Shown here piece by piece: positions 8,211 to 17,627 of a stretch of 64,000 nucleotides of DNA. Below the pieces are notes generated by a model. That model worked only from the letters and a program-made list of their open reading frames with translations. It did no database searches and was not told where the DNA came from. The DNA is from an uncultured Clostridia bacterium (GTDB lineage Bacteria > Bacillota > Limnochordia > Darwinibacteriales > DTU012). The stretch spans positions 139,380 through 203,379 of the forward strand of contig FIZJ01000016.1 of the NCBI GenBank assembly GCA_900019385.1, in the 5' to 3' direction. Position numbers and translations under genes: made by a program. Position 1 is the stretch's first letter; every line of letters starts with the position of its first letter.

Positions 8211-9698
8211 TTATCTGTAATATGCCTGGTTCCAGCGCAGTTCTTTCTTGAACTGATTCAAATCTGTGCGCTCGTCAATGACCACGCACTCAATCCCGGC
8301 TATTTCGGCAAAATCGACCATGTGCTCTACCGTCAAGGCTTGGCTGAAGCTGGTGTGGTGCGCTCCACCGGCGAGAATCCACGCCGCGGCTGCGGTAGGC
8401 AGATCCGGTTTCGGAACCCAGAGCACCCTGGCCACAGGCAGCTTCGGTAAAGGTTTGGCTTCCACCACTTCCACTTTATTGACAATCATCCGGAACCGGT
8501 GGCCTAGATCGATTACAGTCACGGCTACAGCCGGTCCAGGTGGCGCGGCGAAGATGGCTCTGACCGGATCTTCCTTGCCGCCAATGGACAGCTGATGAAT
8601 CTCCAAAGCCGGCTGTTCGGCGGCGAGAGATTCACAAATTTCAAGCATATGGGCGCCGAGGATCTTCATGTTGCCCGGTTCCAAATGATAGGTATAGTCT
8701 TCCATGAAAGAAGTGCCGCCCTGCAGGCCGCTGGCCATCACCTTCATGGCCCGCAGCAGAGCCGCCGTCTTCCAGTCTCCTTCCGCGCCGAAGCCGTAGC
8801 CTTTATTCATCAGGCGCTGCACTGCCAATCCCGGCAGCTGCGGCAGCCCATGCAGGTTCTCAAAAGTTGTGGTAAAGCCTGTGTATCCCCCTTTACGGAG
8901 GAATTTTTCGATCGCCAGCTCAATCCTGGCCTGGACTACCAAAGCATCCCGTTTATCACCGCCCGGTTTCAGGCAGTCCATCATAGGATAAGTGCGGTCA
9001 TACTCATCGAGGAGCGCCTGAAGCTCATCCTGATCAACCTGATTGTACAGGGATACCAGATCGCCAAGGCCGTAGCCGTCGACGGCAAAACCAAACTGGA
9101 TGTGCGAGCTGACCTTGTTTCCTTCAGTCACAGCCACTTCCCGCATATTGTCGCCGAACCTGGCAATTTTCACCCGCTGCCACTCGTGCCAGCCGACTGC
9201 AGCCCGCATCCAGCCTGCCAACTGCCGCTGCACCTCTGTGTCCTGCCAGTAGCCGACGATCACTTTGCGGTCGATCCCCAGGCGGGTGACAATAAAGCCG
9301 AACTCCCGATCGCCGTGGGCGGATTGGTTCAGATTCATGAAATCCATGTCAATTTCCTGCCAAGGTATGTCGCGGTTATACTGGGTGTGGAGATGCACAA
9401 ACGGTTTTTGCAGCCTTTTAAGGCCGTTGATCCACATCTGAGCCGGAGAGAAAGTGTGCATCCAAGCAATCAGCCCGACACAATTCTCCGCACTGTTGGC
9501 TTCCAGGCAAATCTTGGTGATGGCTTCGGCAGTGGTCAGCACTGGTTTGAAGACAATCCGGCAGGGAATATGCCCGCACTCATTCAGCTGATCGACCATG
9601 GCGCGGGAATGTTCCGCCACCTGTCTCAAGGTTTCATCGCCGTAAAGATGCTGGCTTCCAGTAACAAACCACACTTCGTATTGCTTCAGGTCAACCAT
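8211..9698 (-). CDS. araA: L-arabinose isomerase
   Basis: Converts L-arabinose to L-ribulose, the first step of arabinose breakdown, as a Mn-dependent cytoplasmic oligomer. Recognisable blocks are [16 protein letters not shown] at the N-terminus, [33 protein letters not shown] and SFMEDYTYH with the catalytic glutamates, GAHMLEI with a metal-binding histidine, and GGAHHTSFS near the end. The 495-residue length is standard. It is the last gene of the minus-strand unit GH43, VCBS protein, RND exporter, araA, and overlaps the RND gene by 8 bp. Its partner genes araB and araD are not here but at 17-19 kb, beyond birA-bioY. No AraR repressor gene is visible in the window. Confidence 0.97.
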   Translation of the reverse strand: MVDLKQYEVWFVTGSQHLYGDETLRQVAEHSRAMVDQLNECGHIPCRIVFKPVLTTAEAITKICLEANSAENCVGLIAWMHTFSPAQMWINGLKRLQKPFVHLHTQYNRDIPWQEIDMDFMNLNQSAHGDREFGFIVTRLGIDRKVIVGYWQDTEVQRQLAGWMRAAVGWHEWQRVKIARFGDNMREVAVTEGNKVSSHIQFGFAVDGYGLGDLVSLYNQVDQDELQALLDEYDRTYPMMDCLKPGGDKRDALVVQARIELAIEKFLRKGGYTGFTTTFENLHGLPQLPGLAVQRLMNKGYGFGAEGDWKTAALLRAMKVMASGLQGGTSFMEDYTYHLEPGNMKILGAHMLEICESLAAEQPALEIHQLSIGGKEDPVRAIFAAPPGPAVAVTVIDLGHRFRMIVNKVEVVEAKPLPKLPVARVLWVPKPDLPTAAAAWILAGGAHHTSFSQALTVEHMVDFAEIAGIECVVIDERTDLNQFKKELRWNQAYYR

Positions 9699-11973
9699 GA
9701 TAAATCCTCCTTGGAAGTTTATTTCTCAATGCCTGCAGCATTGCCGGCAGAACAGTGACGGTGGCAATGCTGCTGATGCCCATGGCCAGAGCCATAAGCA
9801 TGCCAAACATGGACAAGGTGGAAAAGATGGAAAAACACAACATCAGGAACCCGGCAATCAAAGTGCCGGCATTGATCACTATGGCATGGCCCGCCGTGCT
9901 GACGCTGACTTCACAGGCGGCTGTCAGATCCCGGCCTGCTTTTAGTTCGTGATGAACCCGGCTGAGGAAGTGAATCGAATAATCAATACCCATGCCGATG
10001 GCAATGCTGCCGATCAATACCGTCGCCGCGTCCAGCGGAAAACCGAACCAGCCCATGATCCCAAAGTTGACAACAATAGTGAATACCAGAGGAACCATGG
10101 ACAACAGCCCTTCGAAAAACGAACCGGTAAAGATGATCAACAACGCCAGCACGGCCAATACCGAGGCCAAAGTGCTGTAAACCTGGCTTTCGGAAAAACG
10201 CTGCATATGGTGCTGCACAATCTTGGGAATCCCTGTGATAATGACTGAAACCCCGTCGGGCACTCGCTCGTTGAGGCCGGCCTCCATCTCTACCAGTGTC
10301 TTGGCCAATTGGGTAGTGTTCGAACTTCTCAGCCAGGCATAGATCATCACCTTCTGCTGCTGATTTCTGCTCAAAAAGACACTGGTCAAATCCTGCGGCA
10401 GCTGCTGAAAAGCCAAGGGAACAAAAGCCGCGTGCAGTTCCCCATCGGGACTGACATCCCTGGCGATTGACGCTATGGAAGATGTGTGGCTCACCAGCGG
10501 AAATGTCTGGACATACTGCTCCAGCTGATCCACAAGTGGGATGAACTCGGGGTTGATTCCGCCATGGGGCTGGTTGGTGTCCACCACAATCAATGCCTGC
10601 TGATAGCCACCAAAGTGTTCCTCATAAATCCGGATTCCTTCCGCGACAGAGCTGGAACGGCGAAAATAGCGGGCGATGTTCGCTTCCACCGAGATTCTCC
10701 CCAAGCCCAGAACCATGATCAAAACAACCACAGTCCCCGTAATGGCCACTGCAGAACTGTTGTTCACAACCCATCTGGCGACTCTGCCCAGAAGAACAGT
10801 ATCCCATGGGTCTTTGCGCTGCTGGGAAACCCAACTGCCGCGAGGCGCCGGGAGGACCGTCAGCATCGCCGGTATGCCAACCACAGTGAACAGGAAACTA
10901 ACCATGACACCAATCCCGGAAAATGTACCGAAGTCTTTCACCGGAATCACAGTTGATGTCCGCAGCGAAAACAAACCTACCGCAGTGGTCAGGGCAGCCA
11001 CGGCGCACGGAGGGACAATTTGCTCCATCGCGGCTTTAACAGCCCCCGCTTTGTCCGTCTCTCTCTGCAGGCTGAGTTCTTCCCGGTATTTGTGCAGGAC
11101 ATGGATTGCAGAGGCAGAGCCTACCACGATAATGATCACCGGCAGTACCACGCTGACAATCGTCAGCGGATACCCCAGCCAAGCCATCAAGCCAATGGAG
11201 ACGATCAGCGCCACCAGCACAGTCGCCCCTGGAACCAGAAAGCCCAGCCAGCTCCGGAAACTGAGAATCAAGAACACGACCACGACAATGGACGCCAGTG
11301 GGAACAACAGCAGCACATCCCGCCTGATGCTCTGATCCATAGCATGGGCCAAATAGCATATTCCAGTCATACTGAACTGCTTTTCGTCCCATTTTTCCTT
11401 GAGGATCCCCTCAATCTGCTTCACCGCCGCTTTGCCTCGGCTGCTGTAGCTGCCCCAGATATATACTTCCAGCAGCATAGCTCTGCCGTTTTCACTGATC
11501 ATCCGCTTGCCGAACGGGCTTTGGGCAAGGAGGCTCCGGAACTGCTCGACCTCTGATGCTGTCGTGGGAATACGGGGCGCCACAGGGTACGCTTGAATCA
11601 CAAACCCCGCCAGTCCATAATATGACATGTCAAAGGGGCTGATAACTTGAATGACATCCGGCAGTTGGCGGATTGCGTCGCTTACTTCCGACGCTCTCTG
11701 CAAAACCGCAGGACTGCTCATGTCACCCTCCAGCACAATATACAGTGGATCGCCCACCGTGAAGTCTCTGGCGGCTGTCTCGATCGCCCGTGTTTCGCCT
11801 TCGCTTCCGGTGGTCAGTTTGGCCACATCGGTGTCAATATAAAGTTTCGGCAGCTGCATGCTGAAGAGAGCTGTGATCAAGACGAACAAGGCAATGACAA
11901 TCCACGGGTGTTTCACTGCAAAGCCTGGCAAAGTCCTTTTAAAGAGAGTTTTCGTCCAGTGTACCATTCTCAA
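9691..11973 (-). CDS. RND/MMPL-family exporter (HAE2-like)
   Basis: Large membrane transporter of the MMPL/RND superfamily (760 residues). It has the doubled layout of the family: TM1 at about 23-42, a first extracytoplasmic loop (about 45-205), six helices (about 210-425), a second loop (about 450-590) and a second six-helix block to the end. The sterol-sensing-like blocks are visible in each half ([18 protein letters not shown] and [21 protein letters not shown]), with GIDYSIHF typical of proton-relay helix 4. Such proteins export lipids, hopanoids or other hydrophobic compounds. No membrane fusion protein accompanies it, as is normal for MMPL types. Placement between glycosidase-type genes and araA, with an 8-bp overlap, is unusual. 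Substrate unknown. Confidence 0.88.
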   Translation of the reverse strand: MRMVHWTKTLFKRTLPGFAVKHPWIVIALFVLITALFSMQLPKLYIDTDVAKLTTGSEGETRAIETAARDFTVGDPLYIVLEGDMSSPAVLQRASEVSDAIRQLPDVIQVISPFDMSYYGLAGFVIQAYPVAPRIPTTASEVEQFRSLLAQSPFGKRMISENGRAMLLEVYIWGSYSSRGKAAVKQIEGILKEKWDEKQFSMTGICYLAHAMDQSIRRDVLLLFPLASIVVVVFLILSFRSWLGFLVPGATVLVALIVSIGLMAWLGYPLTIVSVVLPVIIIVVGSASAIHVLHKYREELSLQRETDKAGAVKAAMEQIVPPCAVAALTTAVGLFSLRTSTVIPVKDFGTFSGIGVMVSFLFTVVGIPAMLTVLPAPRGSWVSQQRKDPWDTVLLGRVARWVVNNSSAVAITGTVVVLIMVLGLGRISVEANIARYFRRSSSVAEGIRIYEEHFGGYQQALIVVDTNQPHGGINPEFIPLVDQLEQYVQTFPLVSHTSSIASIARDVSPDGELHAAFVPLAFQQLPQDLTSVFLSRNQQQKVMIYAWLRSSNTTQLAKTLVEMEAGLNERVPDGVSVIITGIPKIVQHHMQRFSESQVYSTLASVLAVLALLIIFTGSFFEGLLSMVPLVFTIVVNFGIMGWFGFPLDAATVLIGSIAIGMGIDYSIHFLSRVHHELKAGRDLTAACEVSVSTAGHAIVINAGTLIAGFLMLCFSIFSTLSMFGMLMALAMGISSIATVTVLPAMLQALRNKLPRRIYHG

Positions 11974-12010
11974 CTTCCTTCGTTCCCTTCTTCTCCCCCA
12001 ATAGTAATTC

Positions 12011-13945
12011 TCACCGCGGTAGAGATATTTGAGCCCTGTAATTGGACATATTGTAATCGGGCTGCCTCAGCGGCCGGTAACACGGCTGCGGCCCTGGGCG
12101 GTCCTGGGTATAGATCCAGATCGAATGCTGATCCCAAAGCAGGATCTCGTCCCTGGCGTCACCAGTCAAATCCGCCGGCTCACAGCACAAGAAAGGATGG
12201 CCGTCATCGGGAAAGACAACGACGCGGTCAAAATCACTGTCAATCATACCGCCTTCGCTGTGATGCCCGGAGATCAACAGCAGTTCTTTGCCGGATCCAT
12301 CCCAGTTCACCGGCGACAGGGCGGTCCCCCTCGGCGCGATTAACTCCTTCCGCCGCAGAAGATTGCCTTCAGCATCGAAAAGGATAATGATTCCCGGATT
12401 TCCCCAAAACGTCACTGTTGCAACCTGCAGTCCCTGGCCTGCTCCTGCGAACTGAGCAATGGTCGCTGTTTGGCTGTGGCCTATGTTCCAATGCTTCAAA
12501 ATCCGCCCAGACTGATCAACCCAGTACATTCCCTCGTCACTGGCAGCAATGATCAGCTGCCACTCCAGGCCGCCGCTGAATTTGCCGACAGCCACCCCGT
12601 CGGCATGATCGCCAATCTCCAGTGACCACAGGACGCTCCCGTCATGATCCAGCAAGGTGTAACCGATGAGAATCTCATCCTTGCCGTCTTGATCAATGTC
12701 GCAAGCCATGGGATAGTGCCCGCAGTTGCCCTGGTGATGCCAGATCGGCTTAAGATCCCAGGTGTACGCCCAGACATTGTTGTAGCGATCTTTGATCAGT
12801 ATGTCCTGATCCCGGCCGGCACCGGAGAGATCGCAAAAATAGAGCGAATCACCACAGATGCGGTCATATTGGTCTTCCGGCATTCTGGATCCCTGATGCG
12901 CCGGAGCCATGGGCGTGGAAGATTGGTATTGCAGCTTTCCCGTCGCGCCGTCCACAACATGTATGCGGAAATCTTTGCAGAAAATCACTTCTTGGCGGCC
13001 GTCCTGATCCAGATCATGAATCTGAACCGGCAGGTCATTGGTAACCAGCGCGTTGTCAGGATTGGGCTCGCCGAACTGCCACAGGACATTGCCGTCGAGA
13101 TCGATTGCTGTCAGGCAGCTGATCTCGCTGAAGTTGTCACCCCGCATCCGGCGGATGTTTTGCGCAAGTAGAATTTCTTTCCTGCCGTCTCCGTTCAGAT
13201 CTCCAAAGCGGATACTTTTTCCGGCTCCAAAACCGGGAGTGTCGATCACCTTCCACAGCCGCGGCTGTGGATACGCATCCCGTTTCTTCCGCTCTCTTTC
13301 CGACTCTGCTTCCTGTCTCTGGCGGCAAGCTTGCCAAACCTGAGGTTCCATCCACACTTCCAGGGGGCCGAAACGCACCGGGTGGGTGCCGGCAAAACCG
13401 ACCTTGCCCCGCTGATAGCTTGAATCCACAGCCTCCAGCCGGTACCGCCCGACACAAGCTTCAAATCTGGTTCCTTTGGCGATCAATTTGACATCATAAT
13501 ACTGATCACAGTCAAAATCCACTTCCACTTGGGCCAAAGTCTTGATGCCGCCGTCGCAGCGGGCGATCAGCTTTAAACAGCCGTAAGAATACCAAAGGGC
13601 ATAATAATGCCTGCTGGTTGTGTAACGGAAAACTACCCCGAATTCTCCTCTCGTAGTGAGCAGGCGCAGCTTGGTATTGAGAGTAAGATCATCCCAGTCC
13701 TCACCGGTGATCAGCATAGGCACCGCTCTCTGCCGGACAGTGGCCAACTCCAACACTCTCCGCCCATCCTCAGTGGTGACAATCCAAGACGGATTGCCGC
13801 GCCAAGAATGGTGGACAGTAGTAGCCTTCCACCTGCCGGTTTCACCTTCAAGCTCAAGCCAGTGATACTCTCCCAGAGGAGAATAATCCTGAGGGAAGGC
13901 TCCTACCTTAAGGCTGCTGTAGTCCTCATACCATACCCGCTTCAC
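12011..13945 (-). CDS. VCBS/FG-GAP repeat protein with jelly-roll N-domain
   Basis: Probable carbohydrate-associated protein of 644 residues. The N-terminal part (about 1-200) resembles a LamG/DUF1080-like jelly roll (GRWKATTVHHSW, EFGVVFRYTTSRHYYALWYS). From about 230 come FG-GAP/VCBS calcium-binding blades, with DLNGDGRKEILLA, DLDQDGRQEVIF and DIDQDGKDEILIG, giving a likely beta-propeller. This resembles rhamnogalacturonan lyases (PL11-type propellers), but I cannot identify lyase catalytic residues. No signal peptide is visible, which is odd for a polysaccharide-acting protein; a cytoplasmic role on imported oligosaccharides would fit. It directly follows the GH43 gene (stop and start abut) and lies 37 bp before the RND exporter. 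A pectin or arabinan link is inference from context. Confidence 0.72.
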   Translation of the reverse strand: MKRVWYEDYSSLKVGAFPQDYSPLGEYHWLELEGETGRWKATTVHHSWRGNPSWIVTTEDGRRVLELATVRQRAVPMLITGEDWDDLTLNTKLRLLTTRGEFGVVFRYTTSRHYYALWYSYGCLKLIARCDGGIKTLAQVEVDFDCDQYYDVKLIAKGTRFEACVGRYRLEAVDSSYQRGKVGFAGTHPVRFGPLEVWMEPQVWQACRQRQEAESERERKKRDAYPQPRLWKVIDTPGFGAGKSIRFGDLNGDGRKEILLAQNIRRMRGDNFSEISCLTAIDLDGNVLWQFGEPNPDNALVTNDLPVQIHDLDQDGRQEVIFCKDFRIHVVDGATGKLQYQSSTPMAPAHQGSRMPEDQYDRICGDSLYFCDLSGAGRDQDILIKDRYNNVWAYTWDLKPIWHHQGNCGHYPMACDIDQDGKDEILIGYTLLDHDGSVLWSLEIGDHADGVAVGKFSGGLEWQLIIAASDEGMYWVDQSGRILKHWNIGHSQTATIAQFAGAGQGLQVATVTFWGNPGIIILFDAEGNLLRRKELIAPRGTALSPVNWDGSGKELLLISGHHSEGGMIDSDFDRVVVFPDDGHPFLCCEPADLTGDARDEILLWDQHSIWIYTQDRPGPQPCYRPLRQPDYNMSNYRAQISLPR

Positions 13946-15472
13946 CTACAGCCCTCCTTCCACCTTGAACCAGGCAAAATCGGCGTATCCCAGCTCCTGG
14001 CTTGAGAGGGGATCAAAGCTGAACAGGCCGATTTTGGAGCCGATCCAGTGCCCTTTTACAGCTTGGAACTGGCTTCCCAGCACATGGAACTGCTGGTTGT
14101 CCAAGCTGTAGGAAAATGCGCACACTGCCGGCTCGCTCACTGCCACCCGGAGATATACAGTGTTCGAACCTAGCTCAACAGCCTTTTCCAGCTGATCCTG
14201 ATCTTGTTCTTTGTTCCCCAGCCACTTTTCCAGCCGCCAGCCTGAGCCCGACTGCGCCAAGGCAAGATACGCATAGCTGTTTCCAGTGACCACCATGCCA
14301 GCCTTTTCGCTGCTGGACTTAGGCGCAAAGCTAAGCTTCACTGTGACAGTGAACTCCGGCGCAGGAAATTTCTGGGCCAAAATATTAGGCACACCCCACA
14401 TGGTCCTAAGCGGCCCAGGTATTGGCTGGGTAAACAGTCGCAAACCTGATTCCCTGATGCTGTACCAATCGTCCTTGTGATTGGCGAACCACTGCCACTG
14501 CAGCCCCAAACGCTTCTGGTCAAATTTGTCAGAGGTTGGTATCGTTTCCGCCGGGTACTCTCGGCCAACTGCCGGTTTTGTGTGGCGCAGCACTGGTTCA
14601 CCGTTGTCCCCCATGATCGGCCAGTCGTCAATCCAGCGCACCGGCTGCAGATGGACGATCCTGCCGTAAGCGTTTCGATCCTGGAAATGGATGAACCATC
14701 CTTCGCCTGACTCCAGCTCTATGTATCCGCCCTGGTGCGGCCCGTTGACGCTGGTACCGCCCTGACGCAGGACAATGCGGTCCTCGTACGGCCCCCAAAT
14801 GGATCGCGAGCGCAGCACTGTCTGCCAGCCGTTGGTAACGCCGCCGGCAGGGGCCATAATATAATAGTAGCCGTTCCGCTTGTACAGCTTCGGCCCTTCC
14901 AGTGTCGGGTGGTTGGCGGTGCCGTCGAAAACAATGGTGCCTTCATCCAAGACTCGGCTGCCGCAAGGATCCATCCGGTGCAGAATCAGCTTGCTTTTAA
15001 TGCCGCAGCGGCTGGCGGCGAAAGCGTGAACCAGATAGGCTTGGCCGTCTTCGTCCCAGAACGGGCACGGATCGATCCAGCCGCGGCCGGGTTTGACACA
15101 GGACAAAGGAGACCACTCACCGAAAGGGTCTTCGGCAGTGGTCATGTAAATGCCCTCGTCCGGCAAGCCGACAAAGATCCAGAACAACCCTGCATGGTAT
15201 CTGATGGACGGTGCCCAAACACCGCACCCATGCCTGGGCTGATCATAACCGGGCAGGTCCAGGTTCTTTATGGCATAGTTGACCAGGCGCCAGTTCACCA
15301 GGTCTTTGGAATGCAGAATCGGCAGCCCCGGAGTACAGTTGAAACTGGAAGCGGTCATAAAAAAATCGCCGCCAACACGAATCACATCAGGGTCTGAATA
15401 ATCCAAATGAAGTATGGGGTTAAGGTAAGTTCCGTCGCCTTGATCTGATTTCCAGACTGGATGAGTCGACAT
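13946..15472 (-). CDS. Glycoside hydrolase family 43 (beta-xylosidase / arabinofuranosidase)
   Basis: Inverting five-bladed propeller glycosidase of 508 residues, XynB-like. The N-terminal catalytic domain (about 1-310) shows NPILHLDYSDPDVIRVGGDF with the general-base Asp, GWIDPCPFWDEDGQ with the pKa-tuning Asp, and the acid Glu in LEGPKLYKRNGYYYIMAPAGG. The C-terminal part (about 325-508) is the concanavalin-like beta-sandwich common to GH43 xylosidases (KRLGLQWQW, LSFAPKSSSEKAGMVV). No signal peptide, so it acts in the cytoplasm on imported oligosaccharides. First gene of a four-gene unit ending in araA, which favours arabinose-containing substrates. Beta-xylosidase versus alpha-L-arabinofuranosidase cannot be settled from motifs. 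Confidence 0.93.
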   Translation of the reverse strand: MSTHPVWKSDQGDGTYLNPILHLDYSDPDVIRVGGDFFMTASSFNCTPGLPILHSKDLVNWRLVNYAIKNLDLPGYDQPRHGCGVWAPSIRYHAGLFWIFVGLPDEGIYMTTAEDPFGEWSPLSCVKPGRGWIDPCPFWDEDGQAYLVHAFAASRCGIKSKLILHRMDPCGSRVLDEGTIVFDGTANHPTLEGPKLYKRNGYYYIMAPAGGVTNGWQTVLRSRSIWGPYEDRIVLRQGGTSVNGPHQGGYIELESGEGWFIHFQDRNAYGRIVHLQPVRWIDDWPIMGDNGEPVLRHTKPAVGREYPAETIPTSDKFDQKRLGLQWQWFANHKDDWYSIRESGLRLFTQPIPGPLRTMWGVPNILAQKFPAPEFTVTVKLSFAPKSSSEKAGMVVTGNSYAYLALAQSGSGWRLEKWLGNKEQDQDQLEKAVELGSNTVYLRVAVSEPAVCAFSYSLDNQQFHVLGSQFQAVKGHWIGSKIGLFSFDPLSSQELGYADFAWFKVEGGL

Positions 15473-15504
15473 TGTTGCCTCCTGCTGCTCTGTTTGTCGT
15501 TTTC

Positions 15505-15532
15505 ATAATATATTCTGCCTCAGGGACCGCAA
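15505..15532 (-). promoter_or_regulatory. Possible promoter of the GH43-araA operon
   Basis: TTGCGG (15527-15532) and TATTAT (15505-15510) on the minus strand with a 16-bp spacer, about 33 bp before the GH43 ATG. Moderate match to sigma-A; no AraR-like operator recognised. Confidence 0.35.
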
Positions 15533-15553
15533 ATTCCTGCCGTTTTCCAATTC

Positions 15554-15582
15554 TTGACATCTTTTCTTTCCTTTTTTATGAT
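15554..15582 (+). promoter_or_regulatory. Promoter of birA-bioY
   Basis: TTGACA (15554-15559) and TATGAT (15577-15582) separated by 17 bp, a near-consensus sigma-A promoter. The predicted start site (about 15589) is only a few bases before the annotated GTG of birA, so the message would have almost no leader, or translation begins further in. Confidence 0.7.
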
Positions 15583-15593
15583 CATACAAAGGG

Positions 15594-16364
15594 GTGGTTG
15601 CAATCGCCGCGGACGTGAAATATACAATAATTTCGTTTGACGAAGTCACTTCCACCAACGACGTGGCCAGGGAACACGCTAAAGGCGGCTGCCCTGAGGG
15701 CCTGGTGATAACCGCCGCACGGCAGACAAAGGGACGGGGCAGGCGTGGACGTTCCTGGCATTCAGAGTCTGGTGGATTGTATTTTTCTATTCTACTTAAA
15801 CCCAATCTGCCTTCAGCTCGAGTTTCCCTGATCACCCTCGCGGCCGGGGCGGCAGTAGTGGAAGTGCTGCGGGAACAGTATCAGCTGCCGGCTGAGCTGA
15901 AATGGCCCAATGATGTGGTGGTTTTCGACAGGAAAACAGCTGGTGTGCTGTGCGAAGGATTCCATCACCCGGGCGGCAGCTCGATCATTGTTGGGATTGG
16001 TGTCAACACCAACCAGCCCATTGCCAGCCTCCCGGAACCGCTCCAGGCTGCTGCCGGATCAGTTCGCGCCCTGACTGGGCTGGAAGTGGACAACGATTTC
16101 CTTCTTAAGCAGATTCTCGCCCGCTTCAAGCATCACTACCACTCACTGCATGCAGACGGAGGCCGCAGTGTACTGGAATCCGCAAGGCAGTATACCGCCA
16201 TGCTCGGCAAGGAAGTCACAGTAATCACCGAAACCGAGATCTACACCGCCATAGCCTGCGGCTTAAGCGATCAAGGGGCATTGGTGGTTGAAAAGAGCGA
16301 CGGAAGCCAGGAAGAACTCTGGGCTGCCGATGTTTCGATACAAACAAAGAAGGGTGAAGATTGA
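15594..16364 (+). CDS. birA: Biotin--[acetyl-CoA-carboxylase] ligase, single-domain
   Basis: Activates biotin to biotinyl-5'-AMP and attaches it to the carboxyl-carrier lysine. The 256-residue product has the catalytic core and small C-terminal domain but no N-terminal winged helix, so it is a non-repressor (class I) BirA. Motifs: SFDEVTSTNDVAREHA, the biotin/ATP loop KGRGRRGRSWHS, LKWPNDVVV, AGVLCEG and VGIGVNTNQP. The start is uncertain: GTG at 15594 sits right after AAGGGG and close to the predicted transcription start, while an in-frame GTG at 15615 lies too far from that site. bioY follows with no gap (TGA then ATG), so the unit couples biotin uptake and use. Without an HTH, it cannot be the regulator of this operon. 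Confidence 0.95.
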   Translation: MVAIAADVKYTIISFDEVTSTNDVAREHAKGGCPEGLVITAARQTKGRGRRGRSWHSESGGLYFSILLKPNLPSARVSLITLAAGAAVVEVLREQYQLPAELKWPNDVVVFDRKTAGVLCEGFHHPGGSSIIVGIGVNTNQPIASLPEPLQAAAGSVRALTGLEVDNDFLLKQILARFKHHYHSLHADGGRSVLESARQYTAMLGKEVTVITETEIYTAIACGLSDQGALVVEKSDGSQEELWAADVSIQTKKGED

Positions 16365-16904
16365 ATGACCGCAAAACGTTTGGTTCTGGTGGGTCTCTTT
16401 GCCTGTCTGACCGCACTCGGAGCGTTGATCTCCATCCCGACCCCTCTGTCGGTGGTCCCCATCACGCTCCAAATCCCTTTTACCCTCTCTGCCGGGTTTG
16501 TGCTGGGGCCTAAGGACGGCGCCCTCAGCCAGCTGTTATACCTTCTGGTGGGAGCCGTCGGTTTGCCGGTCTTTTCCCGTCAGTTGGGCGGGTTTACAGT
16601 GTTAGTCGGCCCCACCGCAGGCTTCCTGTGGGGATTTGTGCTCAGTGCCGCTCTGACCGGCCTGATCAACCGCCGCTTCCGCCCGCGGACAGTCTCGGCC
16701 ATCTTCTTGTGCCTCTCCCTCGGTTTGCTGGCCATCTACAGCCTAGGTGCAGCAGGTTTGATGATCGTCCTCAACTACAATATCATCCAGGCGGCTGCCG
16801 CCGGGGTGGCTCCATTTGTAATAGTGGATTTGATCAAGCTGCTTGCCGCCGCTTACCTGATCAACAGACTGATCAAAGCCAAGATCATAAGGGCAGCATC
16901 CTGA
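16365..16904 (+). CDS. bioY: Biotin transporter BioY
   Basis: Substrate-binding S component of an energy-coupling-factor biotin importer, 179 residues with about six membrane helices. Family blocks: the first helix LVGLFACLTALGALISIP, then PITLQIPFTLSAGFVLGPKDG, LYLLVGAVGLPVF, and GGFTVLVGPTAGFLWGF, the conserved biotin-pocket region. The start abuts the birA stop and no separate ribosome site is needed if coupled. No BioM/BioN (EcfA/EcfT) genes are nearby; the protein probably shares the housekeeping ECF module or acts alone. The stop codon lies inside the loop of a terminator hairpin. Confidence 0.95.
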   Translation: MTAKRLVLVGLFACLTALGALISIPTPLSVVPITLQIPFTLSAGFVLGPKDGALSQLLYLLVGAVGLPVFSRQLGGFTVLVGPTAGFLWGFVLSAALTGLINRRFRPRTVSAIFLCLSLGLLAIYSLGAAGLMIVLNYNIIQAAAAGVAPFVIVDLIKLLAAAYLINRLIKAKIIRAAS

Positions 16905-16918
16905 CGGATGCTGCCTTT
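16892..16918 (+). terminator. Terminator of birA-bioY
   Basis: Perfect 10-bp stem (16892-16901 with 16906-16915) whose loop TGAC contains the bioY stop, followed by TTTAG. It also sits just beyond the araD stop and could act on the minus strand, but the tail there is CTTATG. Confidence 0.65.
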
Positions 16919-16925
16919 AGAACCT

Positions 16926-17621
16926 TTAAACCTGCCCATAGTAGGCATTCTTGCCGTGTTTGCGGAAATAGTGCTTATCCAGCAAGTATTGAGGGACCGG
17001 TTTGGCATACGGGTTGATGCCCAAAGCGACACTCGCCATCTTAGCCACCTCTTCCAAGACCACGCTGTTTTTCACCGCGTCCATGGGATCCTTTCCCCAG
17101 GTAAACGGGCCGTGCTGAGAAACCAGCACAGCAGGGACTGCGTCTGGATCCAGTCCGGCAAAAGCTTCCACGATCACCTTGCCGGTGTTGTGTTCATACT
17201 CATGTTCCACTTCATCCTGTGTCAGGGCTCTGGCACAGGGGACCGGACCGTAGAAATGATCCGCATGGGTCGTGCCCAGACACGGGATCTCCATCCCAGC
17301 CTGTGCCCAGGCAGTGGCAAACGGCGAATGAGTGTGAGCCACTCCCCCGATGTTTGGAAAGCGGCGGTATAATTCCAAATGGGTTGGTAGATCGGACGAA
17401 GGCCTGAGGCTGCCCTCAACAGTTTCTCCATCGAGTGTGACAACCACCATCTGGTCAGCGGTCATAGTTTCATAGTCAACACCGCTTGGTTTGATCACCA
17501 CCAGGCCGCGGCCGCGGTCAATACCGCTGACATTGCCCCACGTATAGACCACAAGCCCCTTGCGGTTCAATTCCAGGTTTGCTTCGAAAACTTGTTTCCG
17601 CAGTTCTTCCAGCATCGGCAT
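16926..17621 (-). CDS. araD: L-ribulose-5-phosphate 4-epimerase
   Basis: Class II aldolase-type epimerase that converts L-ribulose 5-phosphate to D-xylulose 5-phosphate. Full length at 231 residues. Visible family features: [25 protein letters not shown] with the phosphate-binding region, the zinc ligands in [12 protein letters not shown], a third metal histidine in [12 protein letters not shown], and the conserved tail ending [15 protein letters not shown]. It follows araB with 6 bp between stop and start codons, so the two form an araB-araD operon. AraA is encoded elsewhere in the window. The closely related fucose-aldolase family is excluded by the C-terminal KHGxxAYYGQ signature. Confidence 0.96.
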   Translation of the reverse strand: MPMLEELRKQVFEANLELNRKGLVVYTWGNVSGIDRGRGLVVIKPSGVDYETMTADQMVVVTLDGETVEGSLRPSSDLPTHLELYRRFPNIGGVAHTHSPFATAWAQAGMEIPCLGTTHADHFYGPVPCARALTQDEVEHEYEHNTGKVIVEAFAGLDPDAVPAVLVSQHGPFTWGKDPMDAVKNSVVLEEVAKMASVALGINPYAKPVPQYLLDKHYFRKHGKNAYYGQV

Positions 17622-17627
17622 TCACCC

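Noticed and set aside
8595-9758. Plus-strand 387-codon frame opposite araA
   Set aside because: Antisense shadow of a well-defined gene; no family signal.
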